NCBI GenBank assembly: GCA_017524595.1
Contig: JAFXVI010000045.1
Coordinates: forward strand, 1 to 40,260
From: Lachnospiraceae bacterium
GTDB taxonomy: Bacteria; Bacillota; Clostridia; Lachnospirales; Lachnospiraceae
Direction: 5' to 3'
Length of the DNA stretch: 40,260 nucleotides
The position numbers and the translations under genes were made by a program. This document shows, piece after piece, positions 8,953 to 17,999 of the stretch. Within the stretch, counting starts at the first letter, position 1, and the number at the start of each line of letters is the position of its first letter. The notes beneath the pieces are model-generated. The model made no database searches. It saw only the letters and a list, made by a program, of their open reading frames with translations, and was not told the DNA's origin.

Positions 8953-9750
8953 CTATACAGCAACAAGCTCGCTTCGTACATCTCTTGCCGCTACACGTAT
9001 TCTGAAATCCTCGGGCTTATACTTGTTATCGCTCAATAAAACCTCAAGCCTTACCGTTTCATAGGCAAGTTCTGCAAGATTGTTTTCTTTGCTTAAATGT
9101 CCCAAAAATACCGTCTTAAGGTTATCATGCAACAGCCTTGAAAGAAGCCTTCCCGATGATTCATTGGACAGATGCCCTTTATCGCCCAATATCCTGCACT
9201 TAAGCTGGTACGGATACCTGCCTACCTGCAGCATATTCACATCATGATTTGCTTCAAGCAACAGTGCATCGACACCTGCAAAATTTTCAACCGTATAATC
9301 ACTGTATTTGCCAAGATCGCTCAGCACGCCTACCGATCTTTTCCCATTGCCTATCCTGTATGCTACCGGTTGTGCGGCATCATGACTTATCCGTACAGGG
9401 CTTATCTTCAGATCATTTACTCCAAACGATTTATCAGGTTCTATCACCTTGAACAGTTCTTCAGGTATCTGCCCAAGATATGACATGCCTTTTATTGCAT
9501 CTATCGTTCCCCGGGTTGCATACATCGGTATCCCGTACCTCCTTGCCAACACTCCGATACCGGCCACATGATCAGAATGTTCATGAGTTATGAGGATACC
9601 GTCCATCTCCTCTGTTTTAAGCCCTAACGAATTAAGACCCTCTTCTATCTTCCTGCCGCTTATACCGGCATCGACTATCAGATGTGTGTTATCCGACCCC
9701 ACATAGATACAATTTCCGCTGCTCCCGCTCGCAATACTACATAACCTCAT
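8953..9750 (-). CDS. Metallo-beta-lactamase fold hydrolase, WalJ/YycJ-like
   Basis: A 265-residue cytoplasmic protein. It opens with MRLCSIASGSSGNCIYVGS and has the metal-binding THEHSDH motif near residue 55, a later HDAAQPVAYRI segment, and LLEANHD plus FLGHLSKENN with further metal-ligand histidines and aspartates. This layout (SSGN start, HEHSDH, LEANHD, HLS-N) is characteristic of the WalJ/YycJ/VicX group of MBL proteins, a 5'-3' exonuclease-like family found near walRK in many Firmicutes. Here it is not beside a two-component walRK pair; it lies between the FtsA-like gene (63 bases upstream) and the ACT gene. The start ATG is preceded by AAGGGGAAAA. Exact substrate cannot be told from sequence. 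Confidence 0.87.
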   Translation of the reverse strand: MRLCSIASGSSGNCIYVGSDNTHLIVDAGISGRKIEEGLNSLGLKTEEMDGILITHEHSDHVAGIGVLARRYGIPMYATRGTIDAIKGMSYLGQIPEELFKVIEPDKSFGVNDLKISPVRISHDAAQPVAYRIGNGKRSVGVLSDLGKYSDYTVENFAGVDALLLEANHDVNMLQVGRYPYQLKCRILGDKGHLSNESSGRLLSRLLHDNLKTVFLGHLSKENNLAELAYETVRLEVLLSDNKYKPEDFRIRVAARDVRSELVAV

Positions 9751-9813
9751 TACTTTTCCCCTTAATCTGTAAAGATTCTTTATTTACGCTCCTGATAATG
9801 CAATAAATACCGG

Positions 9814-12138
9814 TCACGCTTCCCAGTAAATCTCAATCTTATCCCCTGTCTTGATCATCTCATTAAATATTGCCGGACGATCGTTAAGTTTAGTCACAAC
9901 TGCATGTCCCTGCGGCTTTGACAGATCAAAATCAATGAACTCAAATACATCTACAAAAATATATCCGTTCTTGCCTGTAAGCTTAACATCCTCTCCGTTC
10001 ACGTTGACAACGATCCCCGGATATTCTTTCTTTTCCGTTGCTTCATCATTTTCGGGATCATCAGCCGAAGTATCAGATCCATCCGGTTCCGTTTCTGAAG
10101 CAGCACTGTCCTTTACGTCTCCATTTCCAAGCGCATCCTTTACATTCTTAAGCGCATTCAATGTATCTGACAGGATATTGTCCATATCCGAAACCTCTTT
10201 TACTCCTCCTCCGTCCGTATGATTCTCATCGCTTTTATATACATTGTCTTTAACTCCACTTGCCGTCTCCTCATCGTCTGTACTGTCTTCATCGGCATCT
10301 TCATAGTCTTCTGCATTTTCACCCGTGAATTCTGCATAATCGACCTCTGTTTTTTCTTCCTCCTCAACATCCGACAGCTTAAGTTCTTCAAGCGTCCATA
10401 TTATTGAGAAGTTACTGTAAACAAGCGTATCCTTATCTGACAGCTTATTGTTCACATAAATGTTCATACCTTCCTTAAGCTTCACATCCATGAAACCGGC
10501 TATCTGTTCAACCGTATAATAATCAAGAAGCTTGATATTATCATTCTCCATTATCTCGTAATAACCGGACTTTAGCTCACCGTTAACCTCGGCATACTTG
10601 GGAAGCGATACGGGTGTATCATTAACAATCACCGTAAGTGTTGACTCATATTCCTTAAGCTTGTTTATCTGCGCCTTCGCAGGTGCACCGGCAGTGGATT
10701 CGACGACCACGATCTTATCCCCCGCACGTATAGGCGAATTGATGCTTACCGTCTCATCATTCACCTTGACAACAGCCGTCTCTCCAAGCTCACCCCTTAT
10801 CATATGCGGAGTTCCGTTAAGGGTAAAATCAAGAGCCTGACCGCGCTTGGGAAACAGACCTTCATTCGGGAAGCCCGCCTGTATCGCGGCGTCAACCACC
10901 ATAAGATGTCCGTTATCATACAGCTTCACACGCTCACCATTGAAGTTGACATATATGAAATTATTCTTGGAATCATAGAAGTTGAGACAGATACCAATGG
11001 GAGTTACAAACATCGAATCAAGATTGGGATCCGAAATCTGATAGTCTATATCCTTAAGTACTTCCTCTCCGCGAAGCGCACACCTCTGCCTGCTGATACC
11101 CAGTTCATCTGCAAGGCACTGTGCGAAAATGGGAAGCTTACCACCACCGCCTACAACAAATACGGCGCTTACAGGTTCATCGCCATTAAGCTCCTTTATC
11201 TTATCGCTTATCTCCTTGGTCATTGTCTTAACAACCGGCTCGACCACCTTATCTATCTCTTCGGACGTGATCTTTTGCTGTATACCCATTATATCATTAT
11301 ACTTTATGATCTTCTTCCCGTAAGATGTTTTGATCATCTCACCCGTGGCAAAATCAACAAGGCAATGCTTTACTATAGCCTCAGTCAGTTCATCACCGGC
11401 CATAGGTATCATACCGTAAGCCACAATGCTTCCATCCTTGGTTATTGATATATCGGAAGTTCCTGCACCAACGTCTACAAGCGCTATATTCAACATCCTG
11501 AAGCTCTCGGGAATAGCAACCTGTATTGCAGCTATAGGCTCCAGTGTAAGATTCGCGACCTGAAGTTCGGCCACCTCAACAGCCCTGTACAAGCCGTCAA
11601 CAACATCATCCGGAAGAAAAGTAGCGATTAGTTCAACAGATATCTTTCTGGCCTTATGTTTATCCAGAACACTCATCTGAAGATCATTCATATAGTAACG
11701 GACAACCGTATAACCGACACAGTAGAAACGCGTCTCTGATGTATTCGTATTGGTCAGTTCTTCAAACGCCTTCTCAACTCCCAACATTTCAAGACTGTGA
11801 ACATCCTCCGCATCAACCGCTTTCTCATCCGCAAATTCAAGTTCAGCTTTAGTAGTTACTGTCTTAAGCACACGACCCGCTGCTGCGATACATACTTCGT
11901 TAAGCTGTTTCCCTATCTGGTTTTCAAGTTTCTCCTTAACTTCCTTTATCGAGCGGCCGACAGTATTAATGTCATGTATCTGTCCGTCAAGCATGGAACG
12001 TGATTCATGTTCTCTTACACATTGCGCAACAACATGAAACTTATCGCCCGACATATAACCCACGGTGCCCACAAGGCTCCTTGTTCCTATATCAAGTCCG
12101 AATACAAGCTGTCCCGGATTCTTCTTGTCCTCTTCCAT
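9814..12138 (-). CDS. FtsA-like actin-fold ATPase with long C-terminal extension
   Basis: A 774-residue protein, nearly twice the length of FtsA. Residues about 11-375 match the FtsA/MreB-type fold: phosphate-1 motif VFGLDIGTRS (12-21), an SHS2/1C-like insert (about 75-205), phosphate-2 motif VDVGAGTSD (221-229), and adenosine motif FVVGGGGKLP (327-336). Residues about 390-590 contain repeated short modules of the form VN-D/G-xxV ... GDKI/NDNI that look like beta-grasp-type domains; 592-705 is a very acidic Glu/Asp/Ser linker; 708-774 is one more such module ending in KTGDKIEIYWEA. No C-terminal amphipathic membrane helix like that of FtsA is seen, and no ftsZ is nearby. Neighbours are coaE-polA upstream and an MBL protein downstream. 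It is likely an ATP-binding cytoskeletal or scaffold protein in the cytoplasm; role in division is inference. GGGAGA precedes the ATG. Confidence 0.8.
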   Translation of the reverse strand: MEEDKKNPGQLVFGLDIGTRSLVGTVGYMSGDKFHVVAQCVREHESRSMLDGQIHDINTVGRSIKEVKEKLENQIGKQLNEVCIAAAGRVLKTVTTKAELEFADEKAVDAEDVHSLEMLGVEKAFEELTNTNTSETRFYCVGYTVVRYYMNDLQMSVLDKHKARKISVELIATFLPDDVVDGLYRAVEVAELQVANLTLEPIAAIQVAIPESFRMLNIALVDVGAGTSDISITKDGSIVAYGMIPMAGDELTEAIVKHCLVDFATGEMIKTSYGKKIIKYNDIMGIQQKITSEEIDKVVEPVVKTMTKEISDKIKELNGDEPVSAVFVVGGGGKLPIFAQCLADELGISRQRCALRGEEVLKDIDYQISDPNLDSMFVTPIGICLNFYDSKNNFIYVNFNGERVKLYDNGHLMVVDAAIQAGFPNEGLFPKRGQALDFTLNGTPHMIRGELGETAVVKVNDETVSINSPIRAGDKIVVVESTAGAPAKAQINKLKEYESTLTVIVNDTPVSLPKYAEVNGELKSGYYEIMENDNIKLLDYYTVEQIAGFMDVKLKEGMNIYVNNKLSDKDTLVYSNFSIIWTLEELKLSDVEEEEKTEVDYAEFTGENAEDYEDADEDSTDDEETASGVKDNVYKSDENHTDGGGVKEVSDMDNILSDTLNALKNVKDALGNGDVKDSAASETEPDGSDTSADDPENDEATEKKEYPGIVVNVNGEDVKLTGKNGYIFVDVFEFIDFDLSKPQGHAVVTKLNDRPAIFNEMIKTGDKIEIYWEA

Positions 12139-12178
12139 TCCATTATCTCCCTTAATAATTTCTTCTGCTTACAATACC

Positions 12179-12772
12179 TTATCTTAGCAATTCAATTATC
12201 TGCCCCTCGGTCATCTCAATATCACCATTATTCTCAATAACATGATCGCAGTATTTCCTGAATGTTTCTTCATCACTCTGGGAACCCATTATCTCTTCTA
12301 TCTTCTTATCAGAATATCCCCTGAATCTCTTTAGACGATCAGACCTTATTTCCTGCGAAGCATATACATACCACAACTCATCACATATCGCCTTATATCC
12401 ATCCTCGATAAGCAGTGCCGCTTCTATAAAAAAATAATCAACATCATTGGTTCTACTGTGTTCATCTACCAATCCAAGGATATACTCCTTTACTCTCGGA
12501 TGTACTATCCTGTTTACATTGCTTAACAATTCCCTGTTATTACCGTCAAATATACGCTCAGCCATTTTTTTCTTATCTATCTGACCGTCAGGTGCTAATA
12601 TATCTTCACCAAGCAGCCTGACCAGTTCATAATAGCAGGTCTGTCCTTTCCTCTCGACCTCATGTGCCGCTTCGTCAGCGATCAGGATAAAACAGCTGCA
12701 ATTCTTTCGTATTATATCAAGAACAGTTGATTTACCGGCTCCTACGCCGCCTGTTATGCCGATAACCTTCAC
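12179..12772 (-). CDS. coaE: Dephospho-CoA kinase
   Basis: A 197-residue P-loop kinase that phosphorylates dephospho-CoA with ATP, the last step of coenzyme A synthesis. It starts MKVIGITGGVGAGKST with the Walker A at residues 8-16; the DEAAH segment (about 33-37), the CoA-domain DGNNRELLSNVNRIVHPRV and the LLIEDGY motif fit CoaE. The start codon is GTG, and it overlaps the TAG stop of polA by one base (12772), so translation is probably coupled. Length is normal for the family. Confidence 0.93.
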   Translation of the reverse strand: MKVIGITGGVGAGKSTVLDIIRKNCSCFILIADEAAHEVERKGQTCYYELVRLLGEDILAPDGQIDKKKMAERIFDGNNRELLSNVNRIVHPRVKEYILGLVDEHSRTNDVDYFFIEAALLIEDGYKAICDELWYVYASQEIRSDRLKRFRGYSDKKIEEIMGSQSDEETFRKYCDHVIENNGDIEMTEGQIIELLR

Positions 12773-15318
12773 TATTTTGCCTCATACCAGTCATCGCCGC
12801 TGCTCATTTCAGCCTTTAAGCGCACCGAAAGTTGTGCGGCTGATTCCATTTCCTCAACCAGCAGGGCGCTTACTTTATCCTTCTCATCAAGCGCAGTCTC
12901 TATAAGCAGTTCATCGTGCACCTGTAGGATCATCCTTGACTTAAGCCCCTCTGATTTTAGCCTGCGCTGCACCCTTATCATCGCTATCTTCATGATATCG
13001 GCAGCTGTCCCCTGTATAGGAGCATTCATCGCCACACGTTCACCAAATGAACGCTGCATGAAGTTGCCGCTTGAAAGCTCAGGCAAGGGTCTTCTTCTTC
13101 CATACATTGTCGAAACATAACCGTTCTTCTTAGCTCCTGCCACAAGCGAATCCACAAATTCCCTAACCTTCGGATAAGTCTCAAAATATTTGGAGATATA
13201 TGACTTTGCTTCCTTTACAGAAATACTCAGATCCTGACTTAATCCAAATGAACTTATACCATATATTATACCAAAATTCACGGCTTTGGCATTTCTCCTC
13301 TGCTGAGGCGTAACATCATTAAACGGAACATGAAATACTTCAGAAGCCGTTATCCTGTGGATATCCGCTTCACTGTTATATGCTTCAATAAGCTTCTCAT
13401 CACCTGACATATGCGCCATTATACGAAGCTCGATCTGAGAATAATCCGCATCTACGAATGTGAATCCCGGTGCCGGAACAAATATCTTCCTTATAAGCCT
13501 CCCCTGTTCCATCCTAACGGGTATGTTCTGCAGGTTAGGATCCGAGGAACTCAGCCTCCCTGTTGCCGTTATCGTTTGATGGAATGTCGAATGTATCCTG
13601 TTATCTTCACCTATGTATGGGTACAGTCCATCCGCATATGTGGATTTAAGCTTCGAAAGTCCCCTGTACTTTAAAATATCATCCACAAAAGGATAGTCAG
13701 GCGCAAGCTTCTCAAGCACATCCGCGGAAGTGGAATAACCGGTCTTTGTCTTCTTACCACCCGGTATCTTCATCTTGTCAAAAAGAATTTCCCCCAGTTG
13801 TTTAGGCGAATTGATATTGAAATCTTCTCCCGCTTCCCTGTGAATACTCTCCTCAAGCTCCTTTATATGTACGCTCAATCCATCACCGTATTCCTTAAGC
13901 GCCTCCGGCTTTACGAGCATCCCCCATTTCTCCATTTCATACAGGCAGAATACAAGCGGCATCTCGACTGTCTCATAAAGCTCAAGCATTCCCATATCCT
14001 TAAGCCTGTCCATCCTGTCATGATAAGCCATAAGCGCCTCATATGCCCTTACCTCCTTATCTGCATCTGAACTGTAATCTTTAAGGAGAGGATTTATAAG
14101 ATAGTCAGCTATCTCCAGGTCGGCGAACCTGTCAGATAACGAAATATCCGCCAACTCAGTAAGTATATGAAGCTGCTTCTTAAGCCCAAAGGTAATCAAA
14201 CGTATATCCTTATTATTCATTACAAAAGCAGTGAATGCAGCATTTATGATCACCTTATCTCCATCACTTATACAGCTGAAATAGTACAGTTCATTTGAGG
14301 AAAGGCACAAAGACAATCCTCCGTTTCCTGCCTCATCCATACTAAAATAAAAACCCACTTCTTTTACCGATACCGTTGCAAGAAAAGCAGCGATGTCCTT
14401 AGCTTCCTTAAGTACAGGTGCAACGGACGTTGTCTCTTCTATGGTTCCCGCTTCCTCAAATCGCTTCGCGATCTGCTTAAAACCAAGGCGTTTTACAAGT
14501 TCAAGGGCCTCCTGCGTATACATATCCGGAATCTTTGAATCCTCGATCGTTATCCCGGCATCTGCTGTTATGCATATAGTAGCAAGCTGCTTACTGAGTA
14601 CGGCCATATCAAAATTAGCCTCCAGTGTTTCACGGACGTTCTTTCTTTCAATATCGGGAATATGCTGCTTAAGGTTCTCAATTGTGTGATATTTTACAAG
14701 AAGATCCGTTGCTGTCTTCTCACCAATCTTTGGCACCCCGGGTATATTATCGGATGAATCTCCCATAAGTGCCTTTAATTCTATTATCTGAAGCGGTTCA
14801 AGTCTGTATTTTTTATACACATCCTCTGCATAATAATCCTCTATCTCTGTCTTCCCGCTCTTTGTTTTTGGTATTCTTATCTTTATATGTTCCGAAGCGA
14901 TCTGCAAAAGATCCCTGTCACCCGATACAAGTGAAACCTCATAACCCTGCGTCTCTGCTGTCCTTGCCAGCGTACCCAGGATATCATCGGCCTCGAAGCC
15001 TTCTTTCTCAACAATACATATATTCATTTTTCTCAGAAGATCTTTAAGGATCGGAACCTGCTCCCTTAATTCATCCGGCATTGGCTTTCTCGTTCCCTTA
15101 TAAGCAGAGTACATCTTGTGCCTGAAAGTAGGAGCCTTGAGATCAAAAGCGATCGCAAGGTATCCGGGTGATTCTTCCTCAAGTATCTTGAACATGATAT
15201 TCAGGAAACCGTATATAGCGTTGGTATGTATACCCTCCTGATTGGTGAGCATGGGAATACCGTAAAAGGCTCTGTTGATTATACTGTTACCATCTATCAA
15301 AACTAATTTCTTATCCAT
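12772..15318 (-). CDS. polA: DNA polymerase I
   Basis: An 848-residue polymerase for Okazaki fragment processing and repair. The N-terminal about 290 residues are the 5'-3' nuclease (LVLIDGNSIINRAFYG; DLKAPTFRH; GFEADDILG; SGDRDLLQ; GDSSDNIPGVPKIG). The middle about 295-465 corresponds to the 3'-5' exonuclease fold, but the expected DxE motif is replaced (FYFSMDEAG), so proofreading is probably lost, as in many Gram-positive enzymes. The C-terminal polymerase has motif A VDADYSQIELR, motif B RRNAKAVNFGIIYG and motif C LQVHDELL. The ATG is preceded by GAGGGATA and lies 6 bases behind the zinc-finger gene; coaE overlaps its stop. Confidence 0.97.
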   Translation of the reverse strand: MDKKLVLIDGNSIINRAFYGIPMLTNQEGIHTNAIYGFLNIMFKILEEESPGYLAIAFDLKAPTFRHKMYSAYKGTRKPMPDELREQVPILKDLLRKMNICIVEKEGFEADDILGTLARTAETQGYEVSLVSGDRDLLQIASEHIKIRIPKTKSGKTEIEDYYAEDVYKKYRLEPLQIIELKALMGDSSDNIPGVPKIGEKTATDLLVKYHTIENLKQHIPDIERKNVRETLEANFDMAVLSKQLATICITADAGITIEDSKIPDMYTQEALELVKRLGFKQIAKRFEEAGTIEETTSVAPVLKEAKDIAAFLATVSVKEVGFYFSMDEAGNGGLSLCLSSNELYYFSCISDGDKVIINAAFTAFVMNNKDIRLITFGLKKQLHILTELADISLSDRFADLEIADYLINPLLKDYSSDADKEVRAYEALMAYHDRMDRLKDMGMLELYETVEMPLVFCLYEMEKWGMLVKPEALKEYGDGLSVHIKELEESIHREAGEDFNINSPKQLGEILFDKMKIPGGKKTKTGYSTSADVLEKLAPDYPFVDDILKYRGLSKLKSTYADGLYPYIGEDNRIHSTFHQTITATGRLSSSDPNLQNIPVRMEQGRLIRKIFVPAPGFTFVDADYSQIELRIMAHMSGDEKLIEAYNSEADIHRITASEVFHVPFNDVTPQQRRNAKAVNFGIIYGISSFGLSQDLSISVKEAKSYISKYFETYPKVREFVDSLVAGAKKNGYVSTMYGRRRPLPELSSGNFMQRSFGERVAMNAPIQGTAADIMKIAMIRVQRRLKSEGLKSRMILQVHDELLIETALDEKDKVSALLVEEMESAAQLSVRLKAEMSSGDDWYEAK

Positions 15319-15324
15319 TATCCC

Positions 15325-15654
15325 TCACAAGTAAAATGCATATACAAATACCAATTCAAACAGCAGTGCTATCCCCGCACTGATAAGGATCACACGTCTG
15401 ATCATGGTTATCATTTCATGCACTTCAACGCATTTCCTGGTATTTCTGATCTTGGTCATAAGATTGCCATGAAGATCATATGAGCCTTCTTTCTCAAGCC
15501 TTAAAAGCGCTTCCTTAAGCAGATAATTAGTCTCCATCTCATCAAAACAGCTGCTACAGCTCTCAATATGCTCTATAAACTCTCTCATACGTATACCTGA
15601 CAATTCATCATTAATGAAAAGAGTTATGTATCTCTCCATGTCCTGACACTTCAT
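15325..15654 (-). CDS. Small zinc-finger membrane protein, anti-sigma-factor-like
   Basis: A 109-residue protein. It starts MKCQDMERYITLFINDELSG and has HIESCSSC at about residues 29-36, the H-x3-C-x2-C zinc-binding motif of the zf-HC2 anti-sigma fold, and a single hydrophobic helix at about 88-108 ending at the C-terminus. Such proteins usually hold an ECF sigma factor at the membrane, but no ECF sigma gene is adjacent: upstream is a promoter and the end of the DUF2298 gene, downstream is polA. The role is therefore unknown. It could be an orphan anti-sigma factor, or a small membrane regulator that has kept only the fold. It is the first gene of the polA operon, ribosome binding site GGAG about 6 bases ahead of the ATG. 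Confidence 0.75.
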   Translation of the reverse strand: MKCQDMERYITLFINDELSGIRMREFIEHIESCSSCFDEMETNYLLKEALLRLEKEGSYDLHGNLMTKIRNTRKCVEVHEMITMIRRVILISAGIALLFELVFVYAFYL

Positions 15655-15752
15655 ACATTCTCCGATCAGTCATCACATATTCTGCTTCCGGGGTATCAGG
15701 CCTTTCTATATCTCATGAACTTTCCCCGGGAAACACATAAACACTCAAAATA

Positions 15753-15781
15753 AATATATACTAAATATTGTGGGTATTCAA
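15753..15781 (-). promoter_or_regulatory. Sigma-A-type promoter of the polA operon
   Basis: On the minus strand TTGAAT (15781-15776) is separated by exactly 17 bases from TATATT (15758-15753). Transcription would start near 15746, giving a leader of about 90 bases before the zinc-finger gene. The leader contains a GC-rich, nearly perfect palindrome of 13 bases at 15721-15733 that could be an operator or hairpin. Confidence 0.7.
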
Positions 15782-15827
15782 GACTTTTATACTATAGAAT
15801 GAGTCAGTGACGGGAATATGATCAAAC

Positions 15828-17996
15828 TCAATCAACTCTTATAAGCATATACTGTCCGTCATCACTCGACCATATACACTCGCCCAGACTTGTAAATCCT
15901 TCATAATTGACTTCATATTTTTCAACTGTCGGTGGACCTACATAGATATAGTCAATTCCGTATTTTTCCAAAAATTCCAGACAGTATTCCGTGTCCCCGC
16001 TCTCGTAAAAATATCTCACCTCCCCCTGCCTTTCACGTATGGCTTCAACATCATTCCTCCATACATATTCATGCACGTACCAGCCCGCCACTGTTGCAGC
16101 GCCTGTAAACGCAGACAGTCTGTCTTCAGGCTTATAGCTGTTACCGGCCTCTTCTACTATATGAAGCAGTCTGTCATCATCCGAATTGATTATATCTATG
16201 GCCTCACGGATATTTAAAAATCCCGGATCATCTTTTATAAATCCGTCAACCGATATTCCTTTTCTTAATGAAGGATCCAATATATTTCCAAACCACACCT
16301 TTACAGACCATCCCATATATAAGGAAAGTAAAATGGCCATCGTACCAAACAGCACTCCTGAAGCCTTTATCAAAGCAACACCGATTCTTCTTCCTTTTAC
16401 ATTTTCATTCAGCAGCATTCCGATACATATGCCCGATGATATCGACAACAGGATAAAGCCCTGATATGTGAGCTTGAACATGGTATTATATCTTTGGTAT
16501 GCATCACCATAGATATCTTTTATATATATAATCTCAGGCATGAATAATAAACCCAGTCCGCACAGCGAAACGGCAATGATGATAAGCTCTTGTTTCATAA
16601 ACCCGTTCCCTCCGGATTTTAGCCTGTTCCTGTATACTCTGACAAAAATATAAATAAGAAGAGTCAGAACTATTATAATATGAACAAACCAGACTATAAT
16701 AAATTTATCAGGAGGCGAATGCCTGTCGCACAGATGGAGACCCGAATCCGGTCTCATATAATTCAAACTGAACGGGAGCATGGCAAGCATTCCTGTCAAA
16801 TATATGAACAGTCCCTTAACCAGTACATTTAATACAGTTATTATCCTAAAGCCCTTTTCTTTTATATCGCAGAAAAGTATGACCGCTCCTGCCACCACAT
16901 AGTATATGGGAAAATCCCAATAATTGACTCCCCTGAACATTCCCAGTATAAGCCCCATTATAACGAGCCGATAGTCAAAAACATCCCTGAAAAATGTATA
17001 AATATCCTCATCTTCCATTTCATCTCCTGCAGTTTTTCGTCTGTCAGGCTGTGAAAGAGCATAGTCAATCAGAAATATCATAAAAGCTATAGTGAAAAGC
17101 ATATTGCATACATGTGCATGCAGATCACCGAGTAAAAACGTATACGATGGAAATTCATGCTTTCCCTTATCCAGCGAATCCGGTTCACGACCGATAAATG
17201 ATGTAGGATATGAAAACCAGTACGGTTTGTCTGCTGTTACACCCCTAAGCTTATTCCACAGCGTTTCGAAAATTCCATATATTATCCAATGTCCGTTAGC
17301 ACCGCATGTACACATAAGTGACGCCATTACACCGCCAGTAACGGAAAATCTTTTCTTCATATTAGGGAAACTATTAAGAAAAGCCTCAACAAGCACAAAA
17401 ACACTCAATCCAAGAGAAGCAAACAGTGTACAGAGCATTAAATTATATCCGTATTCCGGAGACGTTAAAGAAAGGCGACAGAATAACACGGCAACAGCCT
17501 GTCCAAGATAATAATAGTTAACCGGCCTGCCCGCAAACCACATATCTTCAAACGGTAATCTCTGCTGCCTGTACATCGCATTCATAAATCCGTAATCCAT
17601 ATACTGTTCCGTCTGAAAATCAATGATCGGCTTAAAACCTTTAACCCAGAATGCCACAAAAAGCAGTATGGAAAATATTGCAAAGCCGGCAAAAAACAGC
17701 TTTCGTTCTTGTTGCTGCAAAACCCTTTCCATAGCAGTATGATCCCCTCTCTTCCCCTTAAATAACAGGATCACAGTACAAAATACTGCAAATATTGATA
17801 TACATGATACTGAATTAAACGGAATATGAAAAACAGCGCATACAAACCAGACGAAAAAAAACAGTATTCCGCTTCCAAGTCCCAGAGATACACAAAAGCC
17901 GCCATCCGCAGGGCGCATTACCCTTAGCGGAAAAAGCGGCTTCATAACCATGGAAATAACCAAACAGACTGTAAGCCATCTGATAAGAACAAACAT
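15828..17996 (-). CDS. DUF2298 (YYY) multi-pass membrane protein, putative glycosyltransferase-like
   Basis: A 722-residue integral membrane protein with more than ten hydrophobic helices. Conserved blocks of the DUF2298/YYY family are visible: DFQTEQYMDYGFMNA (126-140), FAGRPVNYYYLG (154-165), HEFPSYTFLLGDLHAH (280-295), GVNYWDFP near 375, and the C-terminal GIDYIYVGPPTVEKY. Acidic and His residues in GDLHAH and the early E-x-D segment recall GT-C glycosyltransferases acting on lipid-linked sugars at the outer face of the membrane, but the reaction is unknown. The gene begins 3 bases after the rseP stop, so it is the last gene of the envelope/isoprenoid operon, a setting consistent with a lipid-linked sugar role. 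Family assignment is good; function is inference. Confidence 0.8.
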   Translation of the reverse strand: MFVLIRWLTVCLVISMVMKPLFPLRVMRPADGGFCVSLGLGSGILFFFVWFVCAVFHIPFNSVSCISIFAVFCTVILLFKGKRGDHTAMERVLQQQERKLFFAGFAIFSILLFVAFWVKGFKPIIDFQTEQYMDYGFMNAMYRQQRLPFEDMWFAGRPVNYYYLGQAVAVLFCRLSLTSPEYGYNLMLCTLFASLGLSVFVLVEAFLNSFPNMKKRFSVTGGVMASLMCTCGANGHWIIYGIFETLWNKLRGVTADKPYWFSYPTSFIGREPDSLDKGKHEFPSYTFLLGDLHAHVCNMLFTIAFMIFLIDYALSQPDRRKTAGDEMEDEDIYTFFRDVFDYRLVIMGLILGMFRGVNYWDFPIYYVVAGAVILFCDIKEKGFRIITVLNVLVKGLFIYLTGMLAMLPFSLNYMRPDSGLHLCDRHSPPDKFIIVWFVHIIIVLTLLIYIFVRVYRNRLKSGGNGFMKQELIIIAVSLCGLGLLFMPEIIYIKDIYGDAYQRYNTMFKLTYQGFILLSISSGICIGMLLNENVKGRRIGVALIKASGVLFGTMAILLSLYMGWSVKVWFGNILDPSLRKGISVDGFIKDDPGFLNIREAIDIINSDDDRLLHIVEEAGNSYKPEDRLSAFTGAATVAGWYVHEYVWRNDVEAIRERQGEVRYFYESGDTEYCLEFLEKYGIDYIYVGPPTVEKYEVNYEGFTSLGECIWSSDDGQYMLIRVD

Positions 17997-17999
17997 TTT

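Noticed and set aside
12750-12772. GCCGATAA, a match to the SigD -10 element
   Set aside because: It lies inside the coaE coding sequence on the antisense strand, with no TAAA element at the right distance and no downstream gene to drive.
15721-15733. GC-rich 13-base palindrome as a definite operator
   Set aside because: Single short palindrome with no second copy in the window; noted only as a possible leader element.
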